Positions 50,081 through 59,755 of a stretch of 64,000 nucleotides of DNA are shown piece by piece. A program made the translations under genes and the position numbers. The notes under the pieces are model-generated. The model was not told the origin of the DNA and ran no database searches. It was given only the letters and a program-made list of their open reading frames with translations. The DNA is taken from contig CAKSLU010000001.1 of NCBI GenBank assembly GCA_934474225.1, forward strand, positions 70,905 through 134,904, in the 5' to 3' direction. The stretch's first letter is position 1; each line of letters opens with the position of its first letter. This stretch comes from an uncultured Eubacteriales bacterium. Lineage in GTDB: Bacteria; Bacillota; Clostridia; Oscillospirales; CAG-272.

Positions 50081-51871
50081 TCAGGTGATTGGCTCAAAAT
50101 CCGCCGCACCGTGCTTGCAGAGCGGGCAGATGAAATCCTCGGGCAGCGTGTCGCCCTCGTAGACATAGCCGCAGACCTTGCAGACAAATCCTTTTTTGCC
50201 CTCGGTTTCGGGCTTCGGCTTGACATGTTCCTGGTAGTAGGCATAAGTCATGGACGGCGCATCGGAAATCACGCGCGCCTCCGTAATGCTGCAAATGAAG
50301 AGACCGTGCGTGCCGAGGTCCACGTATTGCTCTACACGCAACGACATGAACGCATTGATATAGCGGGGCAGGAAGACGAGACCGTTGTCCGCGCGGAGCG
50401 GTGTGCAGTTTGCAAACTTGTCCACATTTCTGCCGCTGGCAAAGCCGAAGGTCTCAAACACCGAGAACGGCGCGTCCTCGGACAGGCAGTTGATGTTCAT
50501 CACGCCGGTTTGCCTTATGACATGGTGCGAGTAGTTTTCCTTGTTGATGGCGACGGCGATGCGGTTGGGCGAATTTGTGACCTGCGTCACGGTGTTGACG
50601 ATAAGTCCGTTGTCGCGCTTGCCGTCGTTTGAAGTGACGACATACAGTCCATACCCGATTTTGAAAAGGGCGGACAAATCGTTCTTGTTGGCGGTCTCGC
50701 TGCTCTGTGCAATGTATTCGCGGCAGAGTTCGCCGGCAAGCGCATCGAGCTGCGCCATGCTGGTCTCATTCAGCGCAGAACGGATGGTGACCGTGGTCTC
50801 GGTGAAGGTGATGCTCTTGCTCTTTGCAAAGAGTTCGCGCATGATTTTGGCGGCGAGCGGCGCCCAGGAGCCGTTTTCGATAAGACCGACGGTGCGCCCG
50901 CGGAAACCACGCTCGGTCAGGTGCGTGATAAAGGTGTGCATGAACGGGAAAATTTCGGCATTGTAGGTCGTGGTCGCCAGCACGAGCTTGCTGTAGCGGA
51001 ACGCATCCGCCACGGCGGCAGCCATATCGCAGCGCGCAAGGTCGTAGACGCGGACGGCAGGGCAGCCGCCTGCGCGCAGTTTATCTGCCAGCAGTTCGAC
51101 CGCTTTCTTTGTGTGCCCGTAAACCGAGGTGTAGGCAATGACGATGCCTTCCTCCTCCACGGCGTAGGACGACCAGGTGTTGTACAGCCCGAGGTAATAG
51201 CCGAGGTTTTCCGTGAGCACGGGACCATGCAGCGGGCAGATGGTCGCGATGTCGAGCGCCGCCGCCTTTTTCAGCACGCTCTGCACCTGCGCGCCGTATT
51301 TGCCGACGATGCCGATGTAGTAGCGCCGCGCCTCGTCCGCCCAGGGCTCGTCCGCGTCAAGCGCGCCGAACTTGCCGAAGCCGTCGGCGGAGAAGAGCAC
51401 CTTGTCTGCGGTGTCATAGGTCATGATGACCTCGGGCCAGTGTACCATGGGCGCAGTGACAAAGGCAAGCGTGTGTTTGCCGAGCGGGAGCGTGTCGCCC
51501 TCGCCGACCACAATGCGGCGGTCGGCATAGTCGGTGCCGAAGAACTGCTCCATCATGGCAAATGCCTTGGCGGAGGATACGATTGTGGCACTTGTATAGA
51601 GCTTCATGAAGTTTGCAATGTTTGCCGAATGGTCGGGCTCCATGTGCTGCACAACGAGATAGTCCGGTGTGCGGTCACCGAGCAGATTTTGCAGATTGTC
51701 CATCCATTCGTGCGTGAAGTGCGCGTCCACCGTGTCCATCACGGCGATTTTGTCATCTAAAATCACATAGGAGTTGTAGGACATGCCGTTTGGCACGGCA
51801 TACTGCCCCTCAAACAGGTCAACGGCGTGGTCGTTTACGCCGACATAACGGATATCGTCCGAAATTCGCAT
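50081..51871 (-). CDS. Flavodiiron protein fused to flavin reductase and rubredoxin domains
   Basis: 596 residues. N-terminal metallo-beta-lactamase-like diiron domain (1-250) with VVQHMEPDHSANI, APMVHWPEV, FSADGFGKFG and ICPLHGPV. A flavodoxin domain follows (IVIAYTSVYGHTKKAVEL, about 253-390), then a flavin-reductase-like domain (about 400-545; YGLYVVTSNDGKRDNGLIVN), then rubredoxin with CKVCGYVYEG and CPLCKHG. Flavodiiron proteins reduce O2 to water (or NO to N2O); the added modules would let one chain take electrons from NAD(P)H-linked donors. AGAGGG precedes the start. Confidence 0.9.
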   Translation of the reverse strand: MRISDDIRYVGVNDHAVDLFEGQYAVPNGMSYNSYVILDDKIAVMDTVDAHFTHEWMDNLQNLLGDRTPDYLVVQHMEPDHSANIANFMKLYTSATIVSSAKAFAMMEQFFGTDYADRRIVVGEGDTLPLGKHTLAFVTAPMVHWPEVIMTYDTADKVLFSADGFGKFGALDADEPWADEARRYYIGIVGKYGAQVQSVLKKAAALDIATICPLHGPVLTENLGYYLGLYNTWSSYAVEEEGIVIAYTSVYGHTKKAVELLADKLRAGGCPAVRVYDLARCDMAAAVADAFRYSKLVLATTTYNAEIFPFMHTFITHLTERGFRGRTVGLIENGSWAPLAAKIMRELFAKSKSITFTETTVTIRSALNETSMAQLDALAGELCREYIAQSSETANKNDLSALFKIGYGLYVVTSNDGKRDNGLIVNTVTQVTNSPNRIAVAINKENYSHHVIRQTGVMNINCLSEDAPFSVFETFGFASGRNVDKFANCTPLRADNGLVFLPRYINAFMSLRVEQYVDLGTHGLFICSITEARVISDAPSMTYAYYQEHVKPKPETEGKKGFVCKVCGYVYEGDTLPEDFICPLCKHGAADFEPIT

Positions 51872-51985
51872 AGCAGAGTCCCTCTTTTCATTTGAGTTTT
51901 CAGGATGATTCTATTATACACAGTTTTGCGGAAAATTTCAGTTGTTTTGACAACAAAATCCGAAAAAGGAAAGCAAAAATATTTG

Positions 51986-52014
51986 TTGCAAACTGTCGGA
52001 ATCTTTGCTATAAT
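51986..52014 (+). promoter_or_regulatory. Promoter of the miaB-tgt gene cluster
   Basis: TTGCAA (51986-51991), 17-base spacer, TATAAT (52009-52014). Confidence 0.75.
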
Positions 52015-52047
52015 ATTATGATGAATTTATTTGTGCAAAGGATACCT

Positions 52048-53400
52048 ATGAACGAGTATATACAAGCGGTCCGACAGCGGAACGCGGGGCGCGCGCTCCG
52101 CGCCGCGGTCGTGACCTTCGGCTGCCAGCAGAACGAGGCGGACTCGGAAAAACTGCGCGGCATGGCGGCGGAAATGGGGTACACCATCACCGAGCATCCG
52201 GCAGATGCCGACCTGATTGTCGTCAACACCTGTGCCATCCGCGAGCACGCCGAGCAAAAGGCGCTCTCGACCATCGGGCAGTATAAGCATCTCAAAGCCA
52301 AAAAGAGCGACCTTGTCATTGCCGTCTGCGGCTGCATGACGGCGCAGGCACACCGCGTGGAGGAATTGAAAAACAGCTACCCCTATGTGGATTTCACCTT
52401 TGCGCCGTCGGCGCTTGACCGCTTCCCGGAATATCTCTGCGAGGTGCTCGACCGCCACGGCAGGAATTTTCACATCGGCGAGGCGGCGGGCGAGATTCGC
52501 GAGGGCGTGCCGATTCTGCGAAACAGCAGCACAAAGGCATGGGTCAGCATCATGTACGGCTGCAACAATTTCTGCTCCTACTGCATCGTGCCCTATGTGC
52601 GCGACAGAGAGCGCAGCCGCGACTATCACTTTGTGCTGGACGAAGTGCGCGATGTGGTTGCCGCAGGGGCGAAGGATGTCACGCTGCTCGGGCAGAATGT
52701 TAATTCCTTTGCGGGCGGATGCAGTTTTGCCGAGCTGATTGAAAAGATTTCGGACATTGACGGCGACTTCCGCCTGCGCTTTATGACCAGTCATCCGAAG
52801 GATGTGTCGGACGAGCTGATTGCGGCGATGGCAAAGAGCCGCAACATCGCGCATCACTTTCACCTACCGCTGCAATCCGGCAGTGACGCGGTGCTGAAGG
52901 CGATGAACCGGCACTACGACCGCGCGCATTACCTTGCCGTTGTGGACAAGCTGTGCGCCGCCATGCCGGACATTGCGCTGACCACCGACATCATTGTAGG
53001 CTTTCCCGGCGAGACCGAGGAGGACTTTGAGGCGACGCTGGATATTTTGCGGCGCGTGCGCTTTGACATGATATATTCCTTTATCTATTCGCCCCGCAGC
53101 GGCACGCCGGCCGCGCGTATGGAAAATCGGGTTCCGGACGATATTAAATCTGCGCGCATGCAGCGGCTGCTTGAAGTGCAGGACGAAATCTCCTATGCGA
53201 AGAACTGCGACGAGGTGGGGAAGACGCTGCGCGTGCTGGTAGACGGCGCAAGCAAAAACGCCCCTGCCGTGTACGCCGGGCGCAGCGAGGCGGGTAAACT
53301 CGTTCACTTCCGCACGGATGCGGATGTGACCGGGCAGTTTGTCGATGTGCGCATCACGCGGGCAGAACCGTTCTGTCTGCACGGCGAACTTGAAAACTAA
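52048..53400 (+). CDS. miaB: tRNA-2-methylthio-N6-dimethylallyladenosine synthase MiaB
   Basis: 450 residues from the ATG at 52048 (AAAGGA upstream); earlier in-frame starts lack a site. UPF0004 domain cysteines: VTFGCQQNEADSE, VVNTCAIREHAEQ and VCGCMTAQ. Radical-SAM cluster CNNFCSYC (CxxxCxxC), then LLGQNVNSF and FHLPLQSGSDAVLKAM. A TRAM domain ends the protein. It adds the methylthio group to i6A37 of tRNAs reading UNN codons, with two 4Fe-4S clusters. First gene of a cluster with ylbF, mutS, mutL and tgt. Confidence 0.95.
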   Translation: MNEYIQAVRQRNAGRALRAAVVTFGCQQNEADSEKLRGMAAEMGYTITEHPADADLIVVNTCAIREHAEQKALSTIGQYKHLKAKKSDLVIAVCGCMTAQAHRVEELKNSYPYVDFTFAPSALDRFPEYLCEVLDRHGRNFHIGEAAGEIREGVPILRNSSTKAWVSIMYGCNNFCSYCIVPYVRDRERSRDYHFVLDEVRDVVAAGAKDVTLLGQNVNSFAGGCSFAELIEKISDIDGDFRLRFMTSHPKDVSDELIAAMAKSRNIAHHFHLPLQSGSDAVLKAMNRHYDRAHYLAVVDKLCAAMPDIALTTDIIVGFPGETEEDFEATLDILRRVRFDMIYSFIYSPRSGTPAARMENRVPDDIKSARMQRLLEVQDEISYAKNCDEVGKTLRVLVDGASKNAPAVYAGRSEAGKLVHFRTDADVTGQFVDVRITRAEPFCLHGELEN

Positions 53401-53433
53401 TTTGAATTGAAATTTGAAATGAGGTATAACACC

Positions 53434-53832
53434 ATGATGACGGAAGAAATGAAAAAAGCAGCGGAGGCGCTCGGCGACCTCCTGAAGGACAGCGACGAAG
53501 TCAAGGCGGCAAACGCCGCAAAGGCTGTTTACGATAACGATGAGGCTGTGCAGCAGGCGATTTTTGAATACAACACGCAGAACGCCGTGCTTGCCAAGGA
53601 GTATCAGAAGGACGAAAAAGACGAGGTCTTCATGGAGACCGTCAAGAAGCGCATCGGCGAACTCTACAACGAAATTGTGAACAATCCCGCCTATACCGCC
53701 TATGTACAGGCAGAGGAGCAGATCGGCAACTTGATGAAGGAAGTCAACGACGAACTGAACTTCCGGATCACGGGCGAGCGCCCGCAGAGTGCCTGCACCG
53801 GCAACTGCGGCACATGCGGCGGCTGCCACTGA
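53434..53832 (+). CDS. YlbF-family protein with cysteine-rich tail
   Basis: 132 residues from the ATG at 53434 (GAGG nine bases upstream). All-helical YlbF/YmcA domain (SDEVKAANAAKAVYDNDEAV, YNEIVNNPAYTAYVQAEEQI). In Bacillus YlbF, YmcA and YaaT form the Y-complex, which carries 4Fe-4S clusters and helps RNase Y mature mRNAs. The tail here is CTGNCGTCGGCH, with Cys and His that could bind a cluster or metal. Position between miaB and mutS is conserved in many Clostridia. Confidence 0.85.
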   Translation: MMTEEMKKAAEALGDLLKDSDEVKAANAAKAVYDNDEAVQQAIFEYNTQNAVLAKEYQKDEKDEVFMETVKKRIGELYNEIVNNPAYTAYVQAEEQIGNLMKEVNDELNFRITGERPQSACTGNCGTCGGCH

Positions 53833-53884
53833 CACTGATTTTCTTGACTTTCTCTGACTTTCATTGACGGCGAGGTGATTTCCG

Positions 53885-56479
53885 ATGGGCTATACCCCGA
53901 TGATGCAGCAATACTTCGATGTGAAGAATCAATATAAGGATTTCATTCTCATGTATCGCCTCGGCGACTTCTATGAGATGTTTTTCGAGGACGCCTACAC
54001 CGCATCCCGCGAGCTGGAGCTGACGCTGACCGGCAGGGAATGCGGCACGGAGGAGCGCGCGCCGATGTGCGGCGTGCCGTTTCACAAGGCGGATGTCTAT
54101 ATCGGGCGGCTTGTGGAAAAGGGGTACAAAGTTGCCGTCTGTGAGCAGATGGAGGACCCGGCGCTTGCCAAGGGACTTGTCAAGCGCGAGGTTATTAAAA
54201 TTGTCACGCCCGGTACGGTGACCGATACCGCGCTGCTCTCGGACAAGCAGAACAATTTCCTCGCCGCCGTTTATCTCGGCGCAACTTCCGCCGCCGTCGG
54301 CTTTGCCGACATCACCACCGGGCGCATTTACGCCACGGACTGTGCCGGGGCGGAGCGCGACATTCGCCTGAAGAATCAGCTGGCATCTTACGCGCCGAGC
54401 GAGATTCTCATCAATGTTGCCAAGGGCAGTGCCAAGGCGCTGGACGACTTCCTTGCCGAGCGCAGCGATGCGCTTGCGGAATACGACCAGGGTTTCCGCT
54501 TTGAGGATCCGGATGCGCCGAAGACCGTGCAGGCACAGTTTGCGGCATACGGCACGGAGCGGCTGAGCCGCGAGTGCATCTGCGCCGTCGGCGCGCTGCT
54601 GAGTTACATCAAGGAGACGCAGAAGACCGACATCTCCTTTATTAAGGAACTGAATGTCTACAGCGACGGTCAGTATCTCGAATTTGACATCAACACGCAT
54701 CGAAATCTGGAAATTACAGAGTCGATGCGGACGAAGGACAAAAAAGGCTCGCTGCTTTGGGTGCTGGACCGCACCAAGACCGCGATGGGCGCGCGCCTCT
54801 TGCGCACCTGGCTTTTGCATCCGCTGCTCGGCATCCCCGAGATCACAAGGCGGCAGGCGGCCATCCGTGCGCTGTACGACGATTTGCAGGCGCGCGAGGA
54901 ACTGTCCGCGACGCTCGGCTCGGTGCTCGACCTTGAGCGTTTGATGGCGCGCATCTCCTACGGCTCTGCCAACGCGCGCGACATGCTCGGCATCCTCGGC
55001 AGTATCTCGGTGCTGCCCGAGGTCAAGACGATGGTCGGCGAATTGGACGCTGCCGAATTCCGCGAGATTGCCGCATCGCTCGACACGCTGGACGACATCC
55101 GAAAGCTGCTCGCCGAGTCCATCAACGACGAGGATACGCCGCTCACCATCCGTGAGGGCGGCATCATCAAGGACGGCTACAACGCGCAAATCGACGAGCT
55201 GCGCGCCATCAAGAAGAACGGCTCCGGCTATGTCAAAGAAATCGAAGCGCGCGAAAAAGAGAAGACCGGCATCAAGAATATGCGGGTCGGCTACAACCGT
55301 GTTTTCGGCTATTATCTCGAGGTCGCAAAGTCCCAGATTGACCTTGTGCCCGAGACCTACATACGCAAGCAGACGCTTGCCAACTGTGAGCGCTATATCA
55401 CCGAAGAGCTGAAGGAGCTGGAGGCAACCATCCTCGGCGCGACGGACAAGCTCGCCGCGATGGAATACAGCATCTTTCAGCAGATTCGCGAGTACCTTGC
55501 GCAGAATTCCGCGCGCATTCAGGAGAGCGCGGCGTACCTTGCGCGCATCGACACCTATATCAGCCTCGCGACCGTGGCGGTCAAAAACCGCTATGTCTGC
55601 CCGGATTTCTGCACGGACGGCCGCATCGAAATCAAGGGCGGCAGACATCCCGTGGTGGAGAAATTCATTTCCGACTCTTACTTTGTGCCGAATGACACGA
55701 CCCTGGATACCGGCAAGAATCGCCTCCTGCTCATCACCGGTCCGAATATGGCGGGTAAATCCACCTATATGCGGCAGGTTGCGCTGATTTCGCTGATGGC
55801 GCAGATCGGCTCGTTTGTCCCTGCCGACAGCGCGCTGCTCTCGGTGGTGGACCGCATCTTCACGCGCGTGGGCGCGTCGGACGACCTTGCCTCCGGGCAG
55901 TCCACCTTTATGCTGGAGATGAATGAGGTTGCCTACATCCTCAAAAATGCGACCAAGCAGAGCCTTATCGTCTATGACGAAATCGGGCGCGGCACCAGCA
56001 CCTACGACGGCATGAGCATTGCCCGCGCTGTTGCGGAATACACGCTCGGCAAGAAAATCGGCGCCAAAACGCTGTTTGCCACGCACTATCACGAGCTGAC
56101 GGTGCTGGAAGACGAGTTTGAGGGCGTCGTCAACTACAACATTGCCGCGAAGAAGCGCGGGGATGACATCACATTCCTGCGCAAAATCGTGCGCGGCGCG
56201 GCGGACGACAGCTATGGCATCGAGGTTGCCAAGCTCGCGGGCGTGCCCGCTGAGGTAACCAAGCGCGCAAAGGAGATTCTGCATTCGATTGAGAGCGGCG
56301 ACATCACGCTCGACCGCCCCGAGAAGAAGCCGGAAGAACCCGCTTTTGACATGCTGTCGGTGCTGTCCTCGGATGAGGAGCATGAGGCGGCGGAGAAACT
56401 GCGCGCCGTGGACATCAACACGCTCACGCCTATCGAGGCGATGAACCTCATCTACGAATTGAAAAAGAAACTGAACTGA
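53885..56479 (+). CDS. mutS: DNA mismatch repair protein MutS
   Basis: 864 residues, full length. Mismatch-recognition motif RLGDFYEMFFEDA (Phe-x-Glu) near residue 35; connector, core and clamp domains; ATPase with LITGPNMAGKSTYMRQV, VYDEIGRGTSTYDGMS and ATHYHELTVL. MutS binds mispaired bases and, with ATP, recruits MutL. The C-terminus (LTPIEAMNLIYELKKKL) is the conserved tetramer region. GAGGTG lies before the start. It is followed 25 bases later by mutL. Confidence 0.97.
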   Translation: MGYTPMMQQYFDVKNQYKDFILMYRLGDFYEMFFEDAYTASRELELTLTGRECGTEERAPMCGVPFHKADVYIGRLVEKGYKVAVCEQMEDPALAKGLVKREVIKIVTPGTVTDTALLSDKQNNFLAAVYLGATSAAVGFADITTGRIYATDCAGAERDIRLKNQLASYAPSEILINVAKGSAKALDDFLAERSDALAEYDQGFRFEDPDAPKTVQAQFAAYGTERLSRECICAVGALLSYIKETQKTDISFIKELNVYSDGQYLEFDINTHRNLEITESMRTKDKKGSLLWVLDRTKTAMGARLLRTWLLHPLLGIPEITRRQAAIRALYDDLQAREELSATLGSVLDLERLMARISYGSANARDMLGILGSISVLPEVKTMVGELDAAEFREIAASLDTLDDIRKLLAESINDEDTPLTIREGGIIKDGYNAQIDELRAIKKNGSGYVKEIEAREKEKTGIKNMRVGYNRVFGYYLEVAKSQIDLVPETYIRKQTLANCERYITEELKELEATILGATDKLAAMEYSIFQQIREYLAQNSARIQESAAYLARIDTYISLATVAVKNRYVCPDFCTDGRIEIKGGRHPVVEKFISDSYFVPNDTTLDTGKNRLLLITGPNMAGKSTYMRQVALISLMAQIGSFVPADSALLSVVDRIFTRVGASDDLASGQSTFMLEMNEVAYILKNATKQSLIVYDEIGRGTSTYDGMSIARAVAEYTLGKKIGAKTLFATHYHELTVLEDEFEGVVNYNIAAKKRGDDITFLRKIVRGAADDSYGIEVAKLAGVPAEVTKRAKEILHSIESGDITLDRPEKKPEEPAFDMLSVLSSDEEHEAAEKLRAVDINTLTPIEAMNLIYELKKKLN

Positions 56480-56504
56480 AACTTTGCGAAAGGAAGTGCG
56501 CCGT

Positions 56505-58556
56505 ATGGGAAAAATCAATGTTCTCAGCTTTGAGGTGGCAAACCTCATTGCCGCAGGCGAGGTCGTGGACAGGCCTGCCTCCGTCATCAAGGAACTGATG
56601 GAAAATTCCATCGACGCAGGCGCAAAGAAAATCACCGTCGAGATCAAAAACGGCGGCGTCAGCTATATGCGCGTTTCGGACGACGGGTGCGGCATGTCGC
56701 CTGAGGATATGCCTCTCGCGCTCAAGCGCCATGCCACCAGCAAAATTGCCACGGCAGAAGACCTTGCCGCCATTTTCACGCTCGGCTTCCGCGGCGAGGC
56801 GCTGGCGGCAATCTCCTCGGTCTCCAAGGTGCGCATTCTCTCGAAAACCGCTGAGGCGGCAAACGGCGCGATGCTCTATGCCGACGGCGGCAGAATTGTT
56901 TCGGTCGGCGAGGCGGGCTGCCCGGCAGGCACGACCATCACGGTGGAGGAGCTGTTTGCCAATGTGCCCGCCCGCCGCAAGTTTCTGAAGAAGGATGCCA
57001 CCGAGTCGGCGGCAGTCGCCGCAACGGTGGAGAAGATGGCACTCTCGCACCCGGAGATTGCGGTGCGCCTGATTACGGACGGCAATGTTAAGCTGGATAC
57101 CGCCGGAGACGGCAAGCCGGAGAACGCGATTTACGCCGTGCTCGGCAGGGATTTTGCGCGGCGCATGCTGCCTGTCAAGTGCCGCAGCGAGGGCGTGGAG
57201 GTGCACGGCTTTATCGGCACGCCGGATAATGTCAAGCCGACGCGCAATTTTCAGAACTTCTTTATCAACAACCGCTATGTCAAAAGCCGCACCGCCATGG
57301 CGGCGATTGAGCAGGCATTTTCCTCCTACATAGCGCCCGAGCGATTTCCGGCGTGCGTGCTGTTCATCGATGTGAATCCGGCGGCGGTGGATGTCAATGT
57401 GCATCCGGCAAAGCTGGAGGTCAAGTTCTCGAATGAGAAGATTATTTTCGACACGGTGTACTATGCCGTGCGCAGTGCGCTGGAGAAAAATACGGACAGA
57501 CCCGACCTTGTCCTGCGCAGCGACCCCGTTCGCGAAACGCATACTTCAACCGCGTTTGTCCCGGTGATGGACCGGTTCAGCTATCTTGCAGCCATGCCGG
57601 AGCAGGGGCGCATCGACCGCATGGGCGGCATCTCGTTCGGCAAAGACGCGCAGCGTGCGCCGACGACAGAGCACACACCCGAAGCCGCACCGTCGACTCT
57701 GCCGCAGACAGAGCGCACAGCACCGCGGTTTGTGCCAAAAGGCTTTGTTGAGGACACCGCAGTGCGCTCGACCTATGCGCCCGCTTACCGTGAGCCGATG
57801 TCGTCTGCCGGGACGCCGACACAGATGCAGACGCCTGAACAGCCGCCGCACGCGCCGCTGCCGACCGATGCGGATGCACCGGCAGCGCCGCAGGCAGACC
57901 CTGCCGCGCCCGCCGCGGAACCCACTATTGAAAGCCCTGTGCCCGACATCGCAGCGGAAACACTGCCGCTGCCCGATTACAAGATTGTCGGCATCGCGTT
58001 CAACACTTATATATTTGTTGAGACCGAAAACAAACTGGTCGTCATCGACAAGCATGCCGCACATGAGCGCATCCTCTTTGAGGACATGCGCCTGAAACTG
58101 CGCGGCGCCGCACCCACGCCGCAGATTCTGCTCGTACCTATTGTGCTGGATTTGCCGCAGAGCGATTTCAGTGCTCTGTGCGACTACCGCGCCGAGTTCG
58201 GCGCAATCGGCTTTGCCTTTGATTTGGACGAGGCGGAGCACCGCGTCAAGCTCTTGCAGATTCCGTCCGCACTGGATGCGACGGCGGCGGCGGACCTCGT
58301 TACCGTGACCGCAGACTTTTTGGCAAGCGGGGCGGGGGACATTGAGGTTGCCCGTCGCGACGCCTATGAGCGGGCGCTCTACCAGGCATCCTGCAAGGCG
58401 GCGATGAAGGGCGGGCGCGCCGACAGCGAGAGCGATGTCCGCTTCGTCGTTGAAAAGGTGCTGACCACGCCGAGCCTCACGGTTTGCCCGCACGGCAGAC
58501 CTGTGGTGACCAATCTGACAAAATACGCGCTGGACAAGCAGTTCGGCAGAGTGTAA
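56505..58556 (+). CDS. mutL: DNA mismatch repair protein MutL (endonuclease type)
   Basis: 683 residues from the ATG at 56505 (AAAGGAAG upstream). GHKL ATPase motifs: ELMENSIDAGAK, VSDDGCGMSPED, TLGFRGEALAAI. A Pro/Ala-rich linker (about 370-490) is followed by the dimerisation/endonuclease domain with DKHAAHERILFE, matching DQHA(x)2E(x)4E with Gln to Lys, plus ACKAAMKG and CPHGRPVV zinc-site motifs. It is therefore the nicking MutL of bacteria lacking MutH. The linker is long and rich in CCG/GCC codons. Confidence 0.95.
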   Translation: MGKINVLSFEVANLIAAGEVVDRPASVIKELMENSIDAGAKKITVEIKNGGVSYMRVSDDGCGMSPEDMPLALKRHATSKIATAEDLAAIFTLGFRGEALAAISSVSKVRILSKTAEAANGAMLYADGGRIVSVGEAGCPAGTTITVEELFANVPARRKFLKKDATESAAVAATVEKMALSHPEIAVRLITDGNVKLDTAGDGKPENAIYAVLGRDFARRMLPVKCRSEGVEVHGFIGTPDNVKPTRNFQNFFINNRYVKSRTAMAAIEQAFSSYIAPERFPACVLFIDVNPAAVDVNVHPAKLEVKFSNEKIIFDTVYYAVRSALEKNTDRPDLVLRSDPVRETHTSTAFVPVMDRFSYLAAMPEQGRIDRMGGISFGKDAQRAPTTEHTPEAAPSTLPQTERTAPRFVPKGFVEDTAVRSTYAPAYREPMSSAGTPTQMQTPEQPPHAPLPTDADAPAAPQADPAAPAAEPTIESPVPDIAAETLPLPDYKIVGIAFNTYIFVETENKLVVIDKHAAHERILFEDMRLKLRGAAPTPQILLVPIVLDLPQSDFSALCDYRAEFGAIGFAFDLDEAEHRVKLLQIPSALDATAAADLVTVTADFLASGAGDIEVARRDAYERALYQASCKAAMKGGRADSESDVRFVVEKVLTTPSLTVCPHGRPVVTNLTKYALDKQFGRV

Positions 58557-58567
58557 AGGAAATTCAC

Positions 58568-59704
58568 ATGTTCAAAATTCTGAAGACCGAAAACAAAGCC
58601 CGCCGCGGCGAATTTGAAACCGTTCACGGCACGATTCAGACCCCCGTGTTCATGAATGTCGGCACGAGCGCCGCCGTCAAAGGCGGCATTTCCACAATGG
58701 ATCTGCGTGAGGTCGGCTGCCAGGTGGAGCTGTCCAACACCTATCATCTGCACATCCGCCCAGGCGACGACCTCATCTACCGCCTCGGGGGACTGCATAA
58801 GTTCTTCAACTGGGACAGACCGATTCTCACCGACAGCGGCGGATTTCAGGTGTTCTCGCTGGCAAAGCTGCGCAAGATCACCGAGGAGGGCGTCAGCTTC
58901 TCGTCGCACATGGACGGCAAGCGCATTTTCATGGGACCTGAGGAGAGCATGCAGATCCAGTCACACCTTGCCTCCACCATTGCCATGGCGTTTGACGAGT
59001 GCATCGAAAATCCCGCACCCTACGATTATGTCAAGCATTCGAGCGAACGCACGGTTCGTTGGCTCTACCGCTGCAAGGCAGAGATGAATCGCCTGTGCGC
59101 GCTGCCCGATACCATCAACAAAAAGCAGATGCTGTTCGGCATCAACCAGGGCGGCACCTATGAAGACCTGCGCATCGCCAACATGAAGGCGATTGCCGAG
59201 CTTGACCTCGACGGTTACGCCATCGGCGGCCTTGCCGTCGGCGAGGAGGCGGACGAGATGTACCGCATCATTGAGGCGGTCGAGCCGTATATGCCGTATG
59301 ACAAGCCGCGCTATCTGATGGGCGTCGGCACGCCGCTCAACATTCTTGAGGCCGTGCATCGCGGCGTGGACTTCTTTGACTGCGTCATGCCCAGCCGCAA
59401 CGCGCGCCACGGCAACCTCTTCACCTGGCACGGCAAAATGAACATCAACAATGAGAAGTATTACGACGACCCGCGCCCGATTGACGAGGGCTGCGGCTGT
59501 CCCGCCTGCCGCCACTATTCCCGCGCCTACATCCGCCACCTGTTCAAGGCGCGTGAGATGCTGGCGATGCGCCTCTGCGTACTGCATAACCTCTATTTCT
59601 ACAACGAACTGATGCAGAAGATTCGCGACGCGTTGGATGCGGGCTGCTATGAGAGTTTCTATCAGAAGTACGCACAGATTCTCGACAAGCGTTCGACCAC
59701 CTGA
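58568..59704 (+). CDS. tgt: tRNA-guanine transglycosylase (Tgt)
   Basis: 378 residues from the ATG at 58568 (AAAGGAAA upstream), 11 bases after mutL. TIM-barrel enzyme that exchanges guanine 34 of GUN-anticodon tRNAs with preQ1 (or queuine). Catalytic Asp in ILTDSGGFQVFS, nucleophile in FFDCVMPSRNARHG, substrate pocket MLFGINQGGTYEDLR and GYAIGGLAVGE, zinc site CGCPACRHYSRAYIRHLF. All key residues are intact. In many Firmicutes it lies beside queA and yajC; here neither is present. Ends at a terminator shared with the M14 gene. Confidence 0.95.
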   Translation: MFKILKTENKARRGEFETVHGTIQTPVFMNVGTSAAVKGGISTMDLREVGCQVELSNTYHLHIRPGDDLIYRLGGLHKFFNWDRPILTDSGGFQVFSLAKLRKITEEGVSFSSHMDGKRIFMGPEESMQIQSHLASTIAMAFDECIENPAPYDYVKHSSERTVRWLYRCKAEMNRLCALPDTINKKQMLFGINQGGTYEDLRIANMKAIAELDLDGYAIGGLAVGEEADEMYRIIEAVEPYMPYDKPRYLMGVGTPLNILEAVHRGVDFFDCVMPSRNARHGNLFTWHGKMNINNEKYYDDPRPIDEGCGCPACRHYSRAYIRHLFKAREMLAMRLCVLHNLYFYNELMQKIRDALDAGCYESFYQKYAQILDKRSTT

Positions 59705-59715
59705 AACAGCATATA

Positions 59716-59748
59716 AAAAAACCGCACCTTTTAAGGTGCGGTTTTTTG
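59716..59748. terminator. Bidirectional terminator
   Basis: Stem AAAAAACCGCACCTT with its complement and a two-base centre, between tgt and the M14/dockerin gene. Confidence 0.88.
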
Positions 59749-59755
59749 GTTTGTT

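Noticed and set aside
51910..51960. Promoter of the flavodiiron gene
   Set aside because: TATAAT is present but the -35 at the right distance (CTGAAA) is poor, so it was left out of the list.
53861..56647. Minus-strand open frame of 928 codons
   Set aside because: Antisense to mutS, where all MutS motifs are intact.
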